From the NCBI GenBank assembly GCA_014859265.1, contig JACUUN010000010.1, positions 1-40,682 on the forward strand: a stretch of 40,682 bases of DNA, written 5' to 3'. The translations under genes and the position numbers were made by a program. Below are positions 1-9,541 of the stretch, piece by piece. Numbering within the stretch: the first letter of the stretch is position 1; every line of letters begins with the position of its first letter. The notes below the pieces were generated by a model that saw nothing but the letters and a program-made list of their open reading frames with translations, did not search any database and was not told the origin of the DNA. This DNA is from Coriobacteriia bacterium (GTDB lineage Bacteria; Actinomycetota; Coriobacteriia; Anaerosomatales; SLCP01).

Positions 1-798
1 TACACTCTGACCGTCAACCTGGAAGACACGGCGATGGGTCTGTTCCTTGCCAGGTTTCTCGACAGAGAGAGTGCCCCCGTTGGGGCGACTGCGACCGCAC
101 TGATCGGTTCTCCATCGACATACGGTAGCGGCCTCATGCCCTTCGGCATCCTTGCGCGAGGCACCACCTCGCCGCCGTACGGCTACGAGGATGGCGAGTG
201 GTTCGAACTGGTGCCGCAGGATGGTAGCTCGGGCAACTGGCAGTTCGTGGATCTCACGCCGTGGTCGGATGCGAACAATACGAAAGGCGTGATCTCGGCG
301 GGCGGAACAAGTCAGCCGGTCAGTATCGGGCAGACGCTCTACACGCAGACGGGATCGCCGCTCAATCCGAACTACGGTGCGCTAACCGGGGATCATTTCG
401 GCTGTAGCCCGCACCTCGTCGAACCCGGCGAGGATCCGGACACGCTTCCTGCGGACATGCGGACCCTCTACGATAGCGGCTACTTCAGCAGCGAGCACCT
501 CGTCTACAATGAGCAGCGGGAGATATGGACGAACCTGCACCCGGACGGCTCGACATGCTTGCGGCTGATAACGTGCCCGGTGCTGGTCATTGAGAACGGC
601 AATCCGTACGATTGGGGTTCAGCGACTGGCAATACCCTTGTGCGCATCGTCGGTTTCGTCAACATCTTCATCGCCAACGATCCATCGCACAAAGACGACG
701 TGATGTGGGGCAAGTTCATCCAGGTTGTACCGGAGGATGCCCTGAACATCGGTGGTTACGTCGAGTATGCGGGCGTGATCACCAGGCTCACGCAGTAG
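1..798 (+). CDS. TadG-like Flp pilus assembly protein, 5' end missing
   Basis: The reading frame is open from base 1, so the gene starts upstream; the first ATG inside the window (base 34) is not necessarily the start. The visible 265 residues read as an extracytoplasmic domain: no membrane segment, and many Gly, Ser, Asn and aromatic residues, with PFGI-, YGYEDGEW- and LIGSPSTYGSG-like stretches typical of the C-terminal part of TadE/TadG-like pilus proteins. Such proteins normally have one N-terminal membrane helix, which would lie outside the window. It sits directly upstream of cpaB in a Tad locus, which supports the assignment more than the sequence alone does. A strong hairpin overlaps its stop codon. 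The family is inferred from context plus weak sequence resemblance; a secreted pilus-associated protein of another family is possible. Confidence 0.6.
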   Translation, partial: YTLTVNLEDTAMGLFLARFLDRESAPVGATATALIGSPSTYGSGLMPFGILARGTTSPPYGYEDGEWFELVPQDGSSGNWQFVDLTPWSDANNTKGVISAGGTSQPVSIGQTLYTQTGSPLNPNYGALTGDHFGCSPHLVEPGEDPDTLPADMRTLYDSGYFSSEHLVYNEQREIWTNLHPDGSTCLRLITCPVLVIENGNPYDWGSATGNTLVRIVGFVNIFIANDPSHKDDVMWGKFIQVVPEDALNIGGYVEYAGVITRLTQ

Positions 799-820
799 TC
801 GTGGATATCTACGACTACTG
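793..820 (+). repeat. Stem-loop across the tadG-like stop codon
   Basis: Inverted repeat with arms CAGTAGTCGT (793-802) and ACGACTACTG (811-820). The middle adds a G-U and a G-C pair, leaving an ATAT loop, so the RNA stem would be about 12 bp. It contains the TAG stop of the upstream gene (796-798) and no run of T follows, so it is not a standard intrinsic terminator. It could set mRNA stability or expression differences between the upstream pilus genes and cpaB onward, or be a DNA palindrome bound by a protein. Confidence 0.7.
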
Positions 821-862
821 GAGCTTGCACCGACGAGGCGGAGCTTCAAGGGGAGGAGTCCC

Positions 863-1645
863 ATGCGCTCGAAAGCACTGATTCTTGCTGCTGCAATCGT
901 TCTCGGACTAGTCGCTGCGTTCTTCGCCGCGCGCTACCTTGACAGCGCGCGGATGCGTCTCGAGGCCGATGCGCAGCCGGTCGAGGTCCTTGTGGCCCAG
1001 CAAGACCTGCCTGTGGGTGCCACCGCGGAACAGCTCCTGCAGGGTCAGCAGATTGTAAGCACCACCATCCCCCGCCAGTATGTCTCCGATGGCGCAGTCT
1101 CTTCCTCGGCGTCCCTGGAAGGCCAGGTATTGGCGTTCCCGGTATCGAGGGGTGAACAGATTACCGCCGCCAGGTTCAAGTATCCGGCCGAGGCGGGGCT
1201 TTCGTACGCGGTTCCCAAGGACTACGTTGCCGTCTCCATCGCCAACAATGCCGTCAAAGGCGTGGCCGGGCTCGTGAAGCCCGGTGATCACGTCATGGTC
1301 ATCGCCAGCTTTGAGCCGAGCGGCGAGTTCGAGGATGGCATCACGAAGGTGATCCTGCGTAAGGCGCGGGTCATCGCGGTCGGCACCGATCTCTCCACGG
1401 CCGAGTCGGGGACCACCACCGGGGCAACGGATCAGCAGGAGAACCAGGGAGGGGCGTTCGCGCCGGGACAGGCCCAGGGTGCCGATGCGGTTCCGGGCAC
1501 GATAACCTTGTCCCTCCCGCCGGCCGAGGCAGAGAAGCTCGTCTTTGCCGAGGAGAAGGGCAATGTCTGGCTTGCGCTCATCGGGTCGACCACCACCGAG
1601 ATTCCCGAAACGCCAGGGATGACGTACCCACGGGTGCTGGAGTAG
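863..1645 (+). CDS. cpaB: Flp pilus assembly protein CpaB/RcpC
   Basis: A 260-residue protein with an N-terminal membrane anchor (about residues 5-24, ALILAAAIVLGLVAAFFAAR) followed by a periplasmic or extracytoplasmic SAF-type domain (VEVLVAQQDLPVGATA at about 41-56, then FPVSRGEQIT) and the CpaB-typical VSIANNAVKGVAGLVKPGDHVMVI block at about 125-148. A Thr/Gly/Gln-rich low-complexity stretch (about 178-212) precedes a final TLSLPPAEAEKLVFAEEKGNVWLAL element. CpaB/RcpC family members help assemble or stabilise the Tad secretion channel. The ATG start has AGGGGAGGA about 6 bases upstream. It is followed closely by cpaE, in the usual Tad order. Confidence 0.92.
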   Translation: MRSKALILAAAIVLGLVAAFFAARYLDSARMRLEADAQPVEVLVAQQDLPVGATAEQLLQGQQIVSTTIPRQYVSDGAVSSSASLEGQVLAFPVSRGEQITAARFKYPAEAGLSYAVPKDYVAVSIANNAVKGVAGLVKPGDHVMVIASFEPSGEFEDGITKVILRKARVIAVGTDLSTAESGTTTGATDQQENQGGAFAPGQAQGADAVPGTITLSLPPAEAEKLVFAEEKGNVWLALIGSTTTEIPETPGMTYPRVLE

Positions 1646-1656
1646 GTGGGGTCGTA

Positions 1657-2808
1657 GTGGGTCTCGTCGTAGTCGCAGACAGAAGCCCCGAGTTTGTCGG
1701 ACGGCTTGAGACCCTGCTCGAGCGCGAGGAGGGAATCACTCTCGCATCTGTGGTATCAGCCCCGGGTGCGGTCGAGACCGCGGTCAAGGAACAGGCTCAT
1801 GTTGTTGTATTCGGTCCGTCGATTCAGATTGACGCAGCTATCGCGGCAGGCGAGGAACTCGCATCCCGCTCCAGGCCCATAGAGTCAGTCCTTGTTGCAC
1901 AGAAGGTGACTGCGGAGTTGCTCCGCATGGCGATGCGCGCTGGCTTTCGAGATGTGGTCTCGTCGGAGGGATCGACCTACGGCGACGTGGGCGCAGCCAT
2001 AAGGGCAGCCCATGAAATCGCCGTGCGCTCGCGGACCGCCGAGCAGTCCGGTACAGCCGAGGCCCCCACGGCGTCCAAGAAGGCGAAGATCGTTACTGTC
2101 TTCAGCACGAAAGGGGGAGTGGGCAAGACGGTAGTCGCGACCAACGTTTGCGTTGCCCTCGCCCACGATCTGAAGAAAAGCGTGGCTCTCGTCGACCTCG
2201 ATCTTGAGTTCGGGGATGCCGCCATCATGCTCAAGCTCGAGCCCGCCCGGACCATCTATGACGCTGCCCAAGCGATCGACCGCCTTGATACAGAGATGCT
2301 GAAGGGGTTCTTGGTCGAGCATTCGTCCGGGTTGAAGGCACTGCTGGCGCCTCGCAGGTCCGAGGACGCCGAGTCGGTCACGACTGCACGCATCAGTCGC
2401 ATCATCGGTCTCCTTGCGGAGATCGTGGACTTCGTAGTGATCGATACGGCCGGTCGCTTCGATGAGGCAGTACTTACCGCAATCGACCGCAGCGATGAGG
2501 TTCTCGCGGTGGCCACAATGGAGGTTCCGAGCATCAAGAACACCAAGGTATCCCTTGAGAAGCTGAAGCAGCTCGGCTACCGCAACGGTGGTGTCAGTCT
2601 CGTGCTGAACCGGTCCAACAGCAAGGTTTTCCTCGAGGTGGCTGAGGTTGAGCGAGTGATCGGCGCGCGCATCACAGCAAGAATCCCGAGCGATCTCGCG
2701 GTGCCGCGGTCGGTCAACAAGGGTGTTCCGGTAGTGATTGATGCGCCCAAGTCTGCAGTGGCCAAGAGTCTCGTGGAACTCGCCCGCAACATCGCCGGAG
2801 ACACCTAG
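1657..2808 (+). CDS. cpaE: CpaE/TadZ-like pilus localisation ATPase with a degenerate receiver domain
   Basis: A 383-residue protein in two parts. Residues 1-122 resemble a response-regulator receiver fold (GLVVVADRS start, ends with an AAIRAAHEIA helix), but the position of the usual phosphoacceptor Asp reads VVVFGPS, so phosphorylation is unlikely. Residues 143-383 are a ParA/MinD-type ATPase: deviant Walker A KGGVGKT (152-158), VALVDLDLEFGD (176-187) and VVIDTAG (Walker B). In Tad systems CpaE/TadZ places the secretion apparatus, often at a pole. Start is GTG at 1657, with a GGTGGGG-like site just upstream; only 11 bases separate it from the cpaB stop. Confidence 0.92.
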   Translation: MGLVVVADRSPEFVGRLETLLEREEGITLASVVSAPGAVETAVKEQAHVVVFGPSIQIDAAIAAGEELASRSRPIESVLVAQKVTAELLRMAMRAGFRDVVSSEGSTYGDVGAAIRAAHEIAVRSRTAEQSGTAEAPTASKKAKIVTVFSTKGGVGKTVVATNVCVALAHDLKKSVALVDLDLEFGDAAIMLKLEPARTIYDAAQAIDRLDTEMLKGFLVEHSSGLKALLAPRRSEDAESVTTARISRIIGLLAEIVDFVVIDTAGRFDEAVLTAIDRSDEVLAVATMEVPSIKNTKVSLEKLKQLGYRNGGVSLVLNRSNSKVFLEVAEVERVIGARITARIPSDLAVPRSVNKGVPVVIDAPKSAVAKSLVELARNIAGDT

Positions 2809-2819
2809 GAGGGGACGAC

Positions 2820-4178
<1,359 letters not shown>

Positions 4179-4181
4179 CCA

Positions 4182-6116
4182 GTGACCAGCCGGACGCGTC
4201 TCGCGGTGCTTATCGGGGTGGTCGTTGCGGTTGTCTTTGCGGGTGCCGCATCTCTCGTTGCCCAGGATGCACTGGTGGTCCAGTCAACAGATCTGAGTAC
4301 GTATCCGCAGGTCTCTCTCAAAGTGGCGTTGCCCCCGGAGTTGGTTCCTGCGCGCGCCGGTGATCCGCAGCCAGATTTCGCCGTGCGCGAAAACAGCGTT
4401 GACATCGCCGGCGTGGAGGGAATCTCCGCGACCGAGATCAGGGAGCCGATCGATGTAGTTCTTGTCGTTGATGTGAGCGGCAGCATGCGTGGCGGTCCGC
4501 TTTTCGATGCGCAAGCTGCCGCGCGTGGCTTCATAGGGTCCATGGGTACCCGGGACCGGATCGCGCTTGTCGCGTTTGCATCGGAGCCCGTGGTGCTCTC
4601 GGGATTCACCGCCGACCGCACGGCGCTGCTTCAAGCCGTTGATTCACTTGTGGCGAGCGGTGAGACGGCGCTCTATGACGCCATCGTCCGGTCAATCGAT
4701 CTCATCACCGAAGAGGCGCAGGGTGACGAGCAATACATGATAGTGCTCTCGGACGGAGGAGACACAACGAGCATCAACTCGCTTGACAGTGCCTCTTCTG
4801 CAGTTGGGCAGTCGGAGGTCCCCGTCTATGCGGTTGCGCTCGAGAGTGACGAGTATAATCCTGAACCGCTCCGGGCACTTGCCCAGCGGTCCGGCGGCAG
4901 AACCGTATCCGTAACAGAGTCAGCTGAGTTCAGTGGCATCTTCGAGGAGATCGCGCAGGAACTGCGTAACGTCTACACAATCACATTCACAAGCCTCGAG
5001 CCCCTGACGCCCAGTCTTGATGTGGAGATCGTTGTCTCACAGGGTGATGTGAGACGGTCCACGCGCGTTGACTTGAAGAGCCCACTCTACGACTCTTCCG
5101 AACCAGCTGTTGGTCCGGATTCCGGGTGGACTGCCCCTCTGGCAAATCCGTTCTGGCGTATTGTCGCCACGATGTTCGCCTTTGCTGCGGTCGGTCTTCT
5201 CGTGTTCGGGCTGGGGTCGATTCTTGCACGACCATCGACCACCCTCGATCAGTTGGACTACTACACCCACGGGCTCGGCGGGTCCCTAGCAGGTGACTTA
5301 GGTGGCCCCGGGTCGGGCGGTCAGCGCGGCCGAGTGCTCGAGGCCATCGGTGCTTTGGCCGAGACTCACGGTTTCACAGGCGCGGTGCGCACCAAGCTCG
5401 AGAGGGCGGGACTTCCGCTGCGCCCCAACGAGTACATGTTCTTCCACTCGCTTGGGGTGATCATCACTGGACTGATGGCATACCTGGCTTCTGGAGAGCT
5501 CTTCGTGAGCGTCATATTCGTCGTTGTTGCTACGGTCTTGCCGATTGCGTTGCTGGAGCAGGCGATCGGCCGGCGGCGGCGACGGTTTGAGGAGCAGCTG
5601 CCGGACATCCTCTCCCTCGTGGCTGGCTCCCTGCGCTCGGGCTGGGGCATCTCTCAAGCGTTTGACCTCGTGGTCGAGGAGGTGTCCGAACCCGCGGCCA
5701 CCGAGTTCCGACGCGTTCAGTCGGAGAACCGCCTCGGACTTCCGCTCGAGGATGCGCTCGGCCGTATGGCCGAGCGAGTAGACAGTGATGACTTCCGCTG
5801 GGCAGTCGCCGCAATAGCGATTCAAAGAGACGTCGGCGGTAACCTCGCCGAGGTCCTCGATACGGTGGCTGCCACCATTCGGGAGCGGGCACAGCTGCGT
5901 CGGGAGGTAAGAAGTCTGACGGCAGAAAGCCGTTTCTCGGCAATCGTTCTTGTAATCCTGCCCTTCTTCCTGCTTGTCGCTCTATATGCCGTGAATCCCG
6001 GGTACATGGCAGTCCTGATCACCACCGGCACTGGATTGGCCATGTTGTCCCTGGGCGCTGTTCTGCTTGTGATCGGGTCGTTCTGGCTGATGCGTCTGAC
6101 GAAGCTGGAGGTCTGA
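4182..6116 (+). CDS. VWA domain fused to TadB-type pilus assembly membrane protein
   Basis: A 644-residue fusion. Residues 7-27 form a signal or membrane segment. Residues about 90-265 are a von Willebrand factor A domain with a complete MIDAS metal site: DVSGSM (97-102), the Thr of GETALYD (about 162) and the Asp of LSDGGD (191). A membrane helix follows (about 325-348). After a Gly-rich linker comes a type II secretion system F (TadB) domain at about 385-644 with two helices near 421-460, the conserved EQLPDILSLVAGSLRSGWGISQAF block (471-494), and two C-terminal helices. Classical TadB is about 300 residues without VWA. The VWA part would face outside and could bind pilin or TadG-like subunits; that is inference. 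GTG start, 3 bases after the cpaF stop. Confidence 0.88.
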   Translation: MTSRTRLAVLIGVVVAVVFAGAASLVAQDALVVQSTDLSTYPQVSLKVALPPELVPARAGDPQPDFAVRENSVDIAGVEGISATEIREPIDVVLVVDVSGSMRGGPLFDAQAAARGFIGSMGTRDRIALVAFASEPVVLSGFTADRTALLQAVDSLVASGETALYDAIVRSIDLITEEAQGDEQYMIVLSDGGDTTSINSLDSASSAVGQSEVPVYAVALESDEYNPEPLRALAQRSGGRTVSVTESAEFSGIFEEIAQELRNVYTITFTSLEPLTPSLDVEIVVSQGDVRRSTRVDLKSPLYDSSEPAVGPDSGWTAPLANPFWRIVATMFAFAAVGLLVFGLGSILARPSTTLDQLDYYTHGLGGSLAGDLGGPGSGGQRGRVLEAIGALAETHGFTGAVRTKLERAGLPLRPNEYMFFHSLGVIITGLMAYLASGELFVSVIFVVVATVLPIALLEQAIGRRRRRFEEQLPDILSLVAGSLRSGWGISQAFDLVVEEVSEPAATEFRRVQSENRLGLPLEDALGRMAERVDSDDFRWAVAAIAIQRDVGGNLAEVLDTVAATIRERAQLRREVRSLTAESRFSAIVLVILPFFLLVALYAVNPGYMAVLITTGTGLAMLSLGAVLLVIGSFWLMRLTKLEV

Positions 6117-6117
6117 G

Positions 6118-7056
6118 ATGCTGGTGCTGAGCGCGCTGGCAGTCGGTGCCAGTGTATGCATCGTGGCGTATTCAGTACTCAGCCTGGTGTTCTCAGAGGA
6201 GCGCCAGGTAGCACGTCGCCTTGCGCGGCTGACTGCTTTCGAGCGCATGCAAGCTGGCGAGGTGGAGCCGCTCTCACTGCCCTTTGTTGACCGCGTGTTG
6301 CGGCCGCTCGCCTCCGGAGCGCGTCACGGAGTCAGGTTGTTCGCGCCTCGCGACTATCGTTCTCGCCTCGACCGGAGATTACGAGTTGCAGGCAGCCCAA
6401 AGGACATGGATTCGGACTCGCTGATCGTGTTGAAGGTGCTGTCAGCACTTGTTGTGGCCGCTATTCTCTGGCTGCTGTTCCTCCGCATGAGCGACACCTC
6501 CTTACTTCAGGCTCTCTTCCTCAATACGATTGCCGGTGTGGCAGGATTCTTCGTTCCCGACCTGTGGCTGAGGGCCCGCACTTCAGCCCGTCAGACAAGC
6601 ATCCGGCGCAGCCTTCCCGATATGCTCGACATGCTCATGATCTCCATGCAGGCAGGGCTGGGTTTTGATGCTGCCCTCGTGAAGTTCCTGCGTAACTCGA
6701 CCGGGCCTCTCGCCGAGGAGTTCACGAGAGTCTTGCAGGAAATCAACGCCGGACTCTCTAGACGGGATGCGCTTCGCAACCTCTCAGAGCGTACCGAGGT
6801 GCCGGAGTTGACGACGTTCGTTATGGCTATGGTGCAGGCTGACGTGTTCGGAATCAGCGTCAGTAACGTGCTGAGCACGCAGTCGCAGGAAATGCGCACC
6901 AAGCGTCGCCAGTTCGCTGAAGAGCTCGCTCAGAAGGCACCGGCAAAGATGGTCTTCCCCCTCATTTTGTGTATCCTTCCGGCGACCCTCATCGTACTCA
7001 TGGGTCCCGCCGTGATCGCCATCGGTCGAGCGTTTGGTCTCATCGCGGGCCAGTAG
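6118..7056 (+). CDS. tadC: TadC-type pilus assembly inner-membrane protein
   Basis: A 312-residue integral membrane protein with an N-terminal helix (about 2-25), two central helices (about 102-145) and a C-terminal helix pair. The T2SSF domain is marked by RRSLPDMLDMLMISMQAGL (about 162-180), the ALRNLSERTEVPELTTFVMAMVQADVFG block, and KAPAKMVFPLILCILPATLIV. TadB and TadC together form the platform on which CpaF acts. Start ATG lies 1 base after the stop of the VWA-TadB gene (TGAGATG). It is the last gene of the Tad operon here; a different, more GC-rich gene group begins 83 bases later. Confidence 0.93.
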   Translation: MLVLSALAVGASVCIVAYSVLSLVFSEERQVARRLARLTAFERMQAGEVEPLSLPFVDRVLRPLASGARHGVRLFAPRDYRSRLDRRLRVAGSPKDMDSDSLIVLKVLSALVVAAILWLLFLRMSDTSLLQALFLNTIAGVAGFFVPDLWLRARTSARQTSIRRSLPDMLDMLMISMQAGLGFDAALVKFLRNSTGPLAEEFTRVLQEINAGLSRRDALRNLSERTEVPELTTFVMAMVQADVFGISVSNVLSTQSQEMRTKRRQFAEELAQKAPAKMVFPLILCILPATLIVLMGPAVIAIGRAFGLIAGQ

Positions 7057-7139
7057 CGCGACGACTTCCCGGGCCGTAGGGCATACTTACTCCCGTAGAC
7101 GCCTCGCGCGTTTTTTCATCCCCGACACCGGAGTAGCCC

Positions 7140-7709
7140 ATGGCCATGGACCACGACAAGATCGCCGAAGGCGTACGCCTCATCCTTGAGGGCATCGGCG
7201 AAGACCCCATGCGTGAGGGACTGGTCGACACGCCCCGCCGCGTGGCGGACATGTACGCGGAGATCTTCGCCGGCCTGGACCAGGACGCGGCAGACCACTT
7301 CTGCGTGACGTTCAACGAGGACCACCAGGAGATGGTGCTCGTCCGCGACATCCCTCTCTACTCGATCTGCGAGCACCACTTCGTGCCGTTCATGGGCAGG
7401 GCGCATGTCGCCTACGTCCCGGGCAAGGAGGGGAGGATCTGCGGTCTCTCGAAACTCGCGCGCGTGGTCGACGTCTTTGCGCGCAGGCCGCAGGTGCAGG
7501 AGCGCATGACGAGTCAGATCGCGGATACCATCGTGGAGAACCTCAACCCTCGGGGAGTCATGGTCGTGATCGAGGCCGAACATCTCTGCATGTCGATGAG
7601 GGGCGTTCAGAAACCCGGCGCGATAACGACGACATCGGCAGTGCGTGGCATCTTCGAGCGGAACATGGCCACGCGCTCAGAGGCGATGTCGCTCATCAAG
7701 GGCCGATGA
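7140..7709 (+). CDS. folE: GTP cyclohydrolase I
   Basis: A 189-residue enzyme that converts GTP to 7,8-dihydroneopterin triphosphate, the first step of folate synthesis. Zinc ligands are visible as Cys77 and His80 in SICEHH and Cys150 in EAEHLCM. The signature block [25 protein letters not shown] (about 99-123) and [14 protein letters not shown] near the end are canonical. Two ATG codons (7140 and 7146) are possible; 7140 has GGAG 6 bases upstream. The stop overlaps the folP start by 4 bases (ATGA), so the fol genes are translationally coupled. Confidence 0.98.
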   Translation: MAMDHDKIAEGVRLILEGIGEDPMREGLVDTPRRVADMYAEIFAGLDQDAADHFCVTFNEDHQEMVLVRDIPLYSICEHHFVPFMGRAHVAYVPGKEGRICGLSKLARVVDVFARRPQVQERMTSQIADTIVENLNPRGVMVVIEAEHLCMSMRGVQKPGAITTTSAVRGIFERNMATRSEAMSLIKGR

Positions 7710-8596
7710 GCGGGAGACGCGAACTTGTCCGTGGGCTACAGAGGTGGCGCGGCATGAGTGGACGCGTGTGGCGCTGCGGTAGTCGTCACCTCTGTCTCGA
7801 CCGACCCCTGATCATGGGCATCGTCAACGTCACGCCTGACTCCTTCTCGGACGGTGGCGCGTACGCCGACGCGGCCGCCGCTGTCGCGCATGCCGAATCG
7901 ATGCTCGCCGAAGGTGCCGGCATCATCGACGTTGGCGGCGAGTCGACGAGACCCGGTGCTGCTGCGGTGAGCGAGGTGACCGAGCTCGGTCGCGTCCTCC
8001 CCGTTGTTGAGCGCCTGGCTGCCGGTGTTGGCGCCGCACCCGTCTCCATTGACACTCGCCACCCCACGGTGGCCCGCGTCTGCGTCGACGCGGGCGCGTC
8101 GATCATCAACGACATCACCGGTTTTCGCGACCCCGAGATGATCGAGGTCGCTGCCGGGTGCGACGCGGGGCTCGTCGTGATGCACATGCTCGGCGATGAT
8201 CCTGCGGCCATGCAGGACGACCCGCACTACGACGATGTGGTCAGCGACGTGGCGGCGTTCCTCGGCGAGAGGGTGGCTGCGCTGGAGGCCGTCGGGGTGG
8301 ACCCGAAACGGATCGTAGTGGACCCCGGCATCGGCTTCGGCAAGACGCTGGAGCACAACCTCGAGCTGCTGCGCGGCGTACCCGCGATCGCGGCGCTCGG
8401 CTACCCGGTACTCGTCGGCGCGTCGCGCAAGCGCTTCATCGGGCACATACTCGGTGAAGAGGACCCGAAGCGCCGGGTCGCGGGAAGCGTGGGGGCCGCG
8501 GCGTACGCGGTGATGCACGGCGCGGACATCGTGCGCGTCCATGACGTAGCCGAGACCGTTCAGGCGCTTCGCGTCATCGCGGCGATTGGAAGGTGA
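7706..8596 (+). CDS. folP: Dihydropteroate synthase
   Basis: A 296-residue TIM-barrel enzyme that joins 6-hydroxymethyl-dihydropterin diphosphate to p-aminobenzoate. Motifs: [17 protein letters not shown] (about 35-51), GGESTRPGA (about 76-84), [22 protein letters not shown] (about 207-216) and the phosphate-binding [11 protein letters not shown] (about 234-244). The first 30 or so residues are a poorly conserved extension; an internal ATG at 7754 would give a shorter form of more usual length. The 4-base overlap with folE favours the longer start. It overlaps folK at its 3' end (GTGA). Confidence 0.97.
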   Translation: MSGRRELVRGLQRWRGMSGRVWRCGSRHLCLDRPLIMGIVNVTPDSFSDGGAYADAAAAVAHAESMLAEGAGIIDVGGESTRPGAAAVSEVTELGRVLPVVERLAAGVGAAPVSIDTRHPTVARVCVDAGASIINDITGFRDPEMIEVAAGCDAGLVVMHMLGDDPAAMQDDPHYDDVVSDVAAFLGERVAALEAVGVDPKRIVVDPGIGFGKTLEHNLELLRGVPAIAALGYPVLVGASRKRFIGHILGEEDPKRRVAGSVGAAAYAVMHGADIVRVHDVAETVQALRVIAAIGR

Positions 8597-9420
8597 CTGG
8601 CGTGACGCGCGCCTACATCGGGCTCGGCGCCAACCTCGGCGAGCGGATCCACACGCTCGCGGATGCCCTCTGTGCCATCGATGCGCTGCCTGAGACGACG
8701 GTGGCCGCGGTGTCGCGCGTCTACGAGTCGGAGTCGTGGCCGGATCCTACGTCGCCGGCGTACGCGAACGCGGTAGCCGTGGTCGAGACCGCGCTCGAGG
8801 CCGATGTGCTGCTGCGTCTCATGAAGGAGATCGAGACCGACCTCGGCCGGACGCCCGGTCCGCGCAACGCTCCGCGGGTGGTGGATCTCGACATCGTGCT
8901 CTTCGGCGACGAGGAGTGGGAGGGGACCGAGCTCGTCATCCCGCATCCGCGCTTCGCCGAGCGGGAGTTCGTCGTGCGACCGTTGCTCGAGGTCGATCCG
9001 CTCGTGACTCTGCCCGACGGTTCTCCCGTCTGCGACGATCGGGTGTCGGTGGGCCGCATCACCGGGGCGCTCGGCACGCTGCCCGGTTTCGCCGACCTGA
9101 CGCGTGGGCCCGGAGACAAGGAGCCTTCCGAGGAGTGGGTCGAGGTCGCTGAGGGAGGTGCGGCGCCCGGTTCGGGCCAGGCGTCCGCTACCGACGCGCT
9201 GCTCCTGCTCGAGCGCTCGGTATTGGAGCAGGAGGGCATCCCGTATGCGTGGGATCCGTACGCCCCTGAGCTCTGGACGAACCCGTGGGGGTTCAAGCCC
9301 CGCTTCCGCCTCATGGTTCCCGGCGAGCATGCCGACCGGGCTCGCCGGCTGCTCCGGGTGGTCGTGTCCGCGCCGTCGGCTCCGGAATCGTACCCCGACG
9401 GCGGGGACGAGACGGAGTAG
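8593..9420 (+). CDS. folK: HPPK (folK) with an added C-terminal DUF2007-like domain
   Basis: Residues 1 to about 165 are 6-hydroxymethyl-7,8-dihydropterin pyrophosphokinase: YIGLGANLGER at the start, VSRVYESE, then GRTPGPRNAPRVVDLDIVLFGDEE and LVIPHPRFAEREFVVRPLLEV. The enzyme pyrophosphorylates the pterin ahead of FolP. Length is 275, well over the usual 160-ish. The extra tail (about 190-260) reads LLERSVLEQEGIPYAWDPYAPE then FRLMVPGEHADRARRLL, which resembles the small DUF2007/putative signal-transducing domain; this is a resemblance, not proof. Start is GTG at 8593 (GTGA overlap with folP); GTG at 8602 is an alternative. No folB (dihydroneopterin aldolase) lies between or beside the three genes. 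Confidence 0.93.
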   Translation: MTGVTRAYIGLGANLGERIHTLADALCAIDALPETTVAAVSRVYESESWPDPTSPAYANAVAVVETALEADVLLRLMKEIETDLGRTPGPRNAPRVVDLDIVLFGDEEWEGTELVIPHPRFAEREFVVRPLLEVDPLVTLPDGSPVCDDRVSVGRITGALGTLPGFADLTRGPGDKEPSEEWVEVAEGGAAPGSGQASATDALLLLERSVLEQEGIPYAWDPYAPELWTNPWGFKPRFRLMVPGEHADRARRLLRVVVSAPSAPESYPDGGDETE

Positions 9421-9454
9421 CTCCAACCGCACGCGTCTAGCCGGTCACCTGCGG

Positions 9455-9463
9455 TGGTATACT
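9455..9463 (+). promoter_or_regulatory. Extended -10 promoter for the pan-nad operon
   Basis: TGGTATACT fits an extended -10 element (TGnTATAAT with one mismatch). No convincing -35 box is seen 16-18 bases upstream, as often with extended -10 promoters. It sits about 80 bases before panB in the first non-coding gap after folK. The leader up to panB shows no riboswitch that I can recognise. Confidence 0.6.
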
Positions 9464-9541
9464 CTCTATCCCACCCGTACGGGGCCGCTTGGACCCTCGG
9501 AGACGCCAGGGCTGAGACGGCAGACCGGGAAGGAGCGTGCC

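Noticed and set aside
7056-7116. Possible intrinsic terminator after tadC (GCGCGA, TCGCGC, then TTTTTT)
   Set aside because: The stem is only 6 bp with a loop of over 40 bases, too weak to call, although the T run is real.
9464-9541. Possible TPP-like riboswitch before panB because of a CTGAGA sequence
   Set aside because: Only the short CTGAGA is present; the other conserved thiamine-box segments are missing, and panB is not a usual target.
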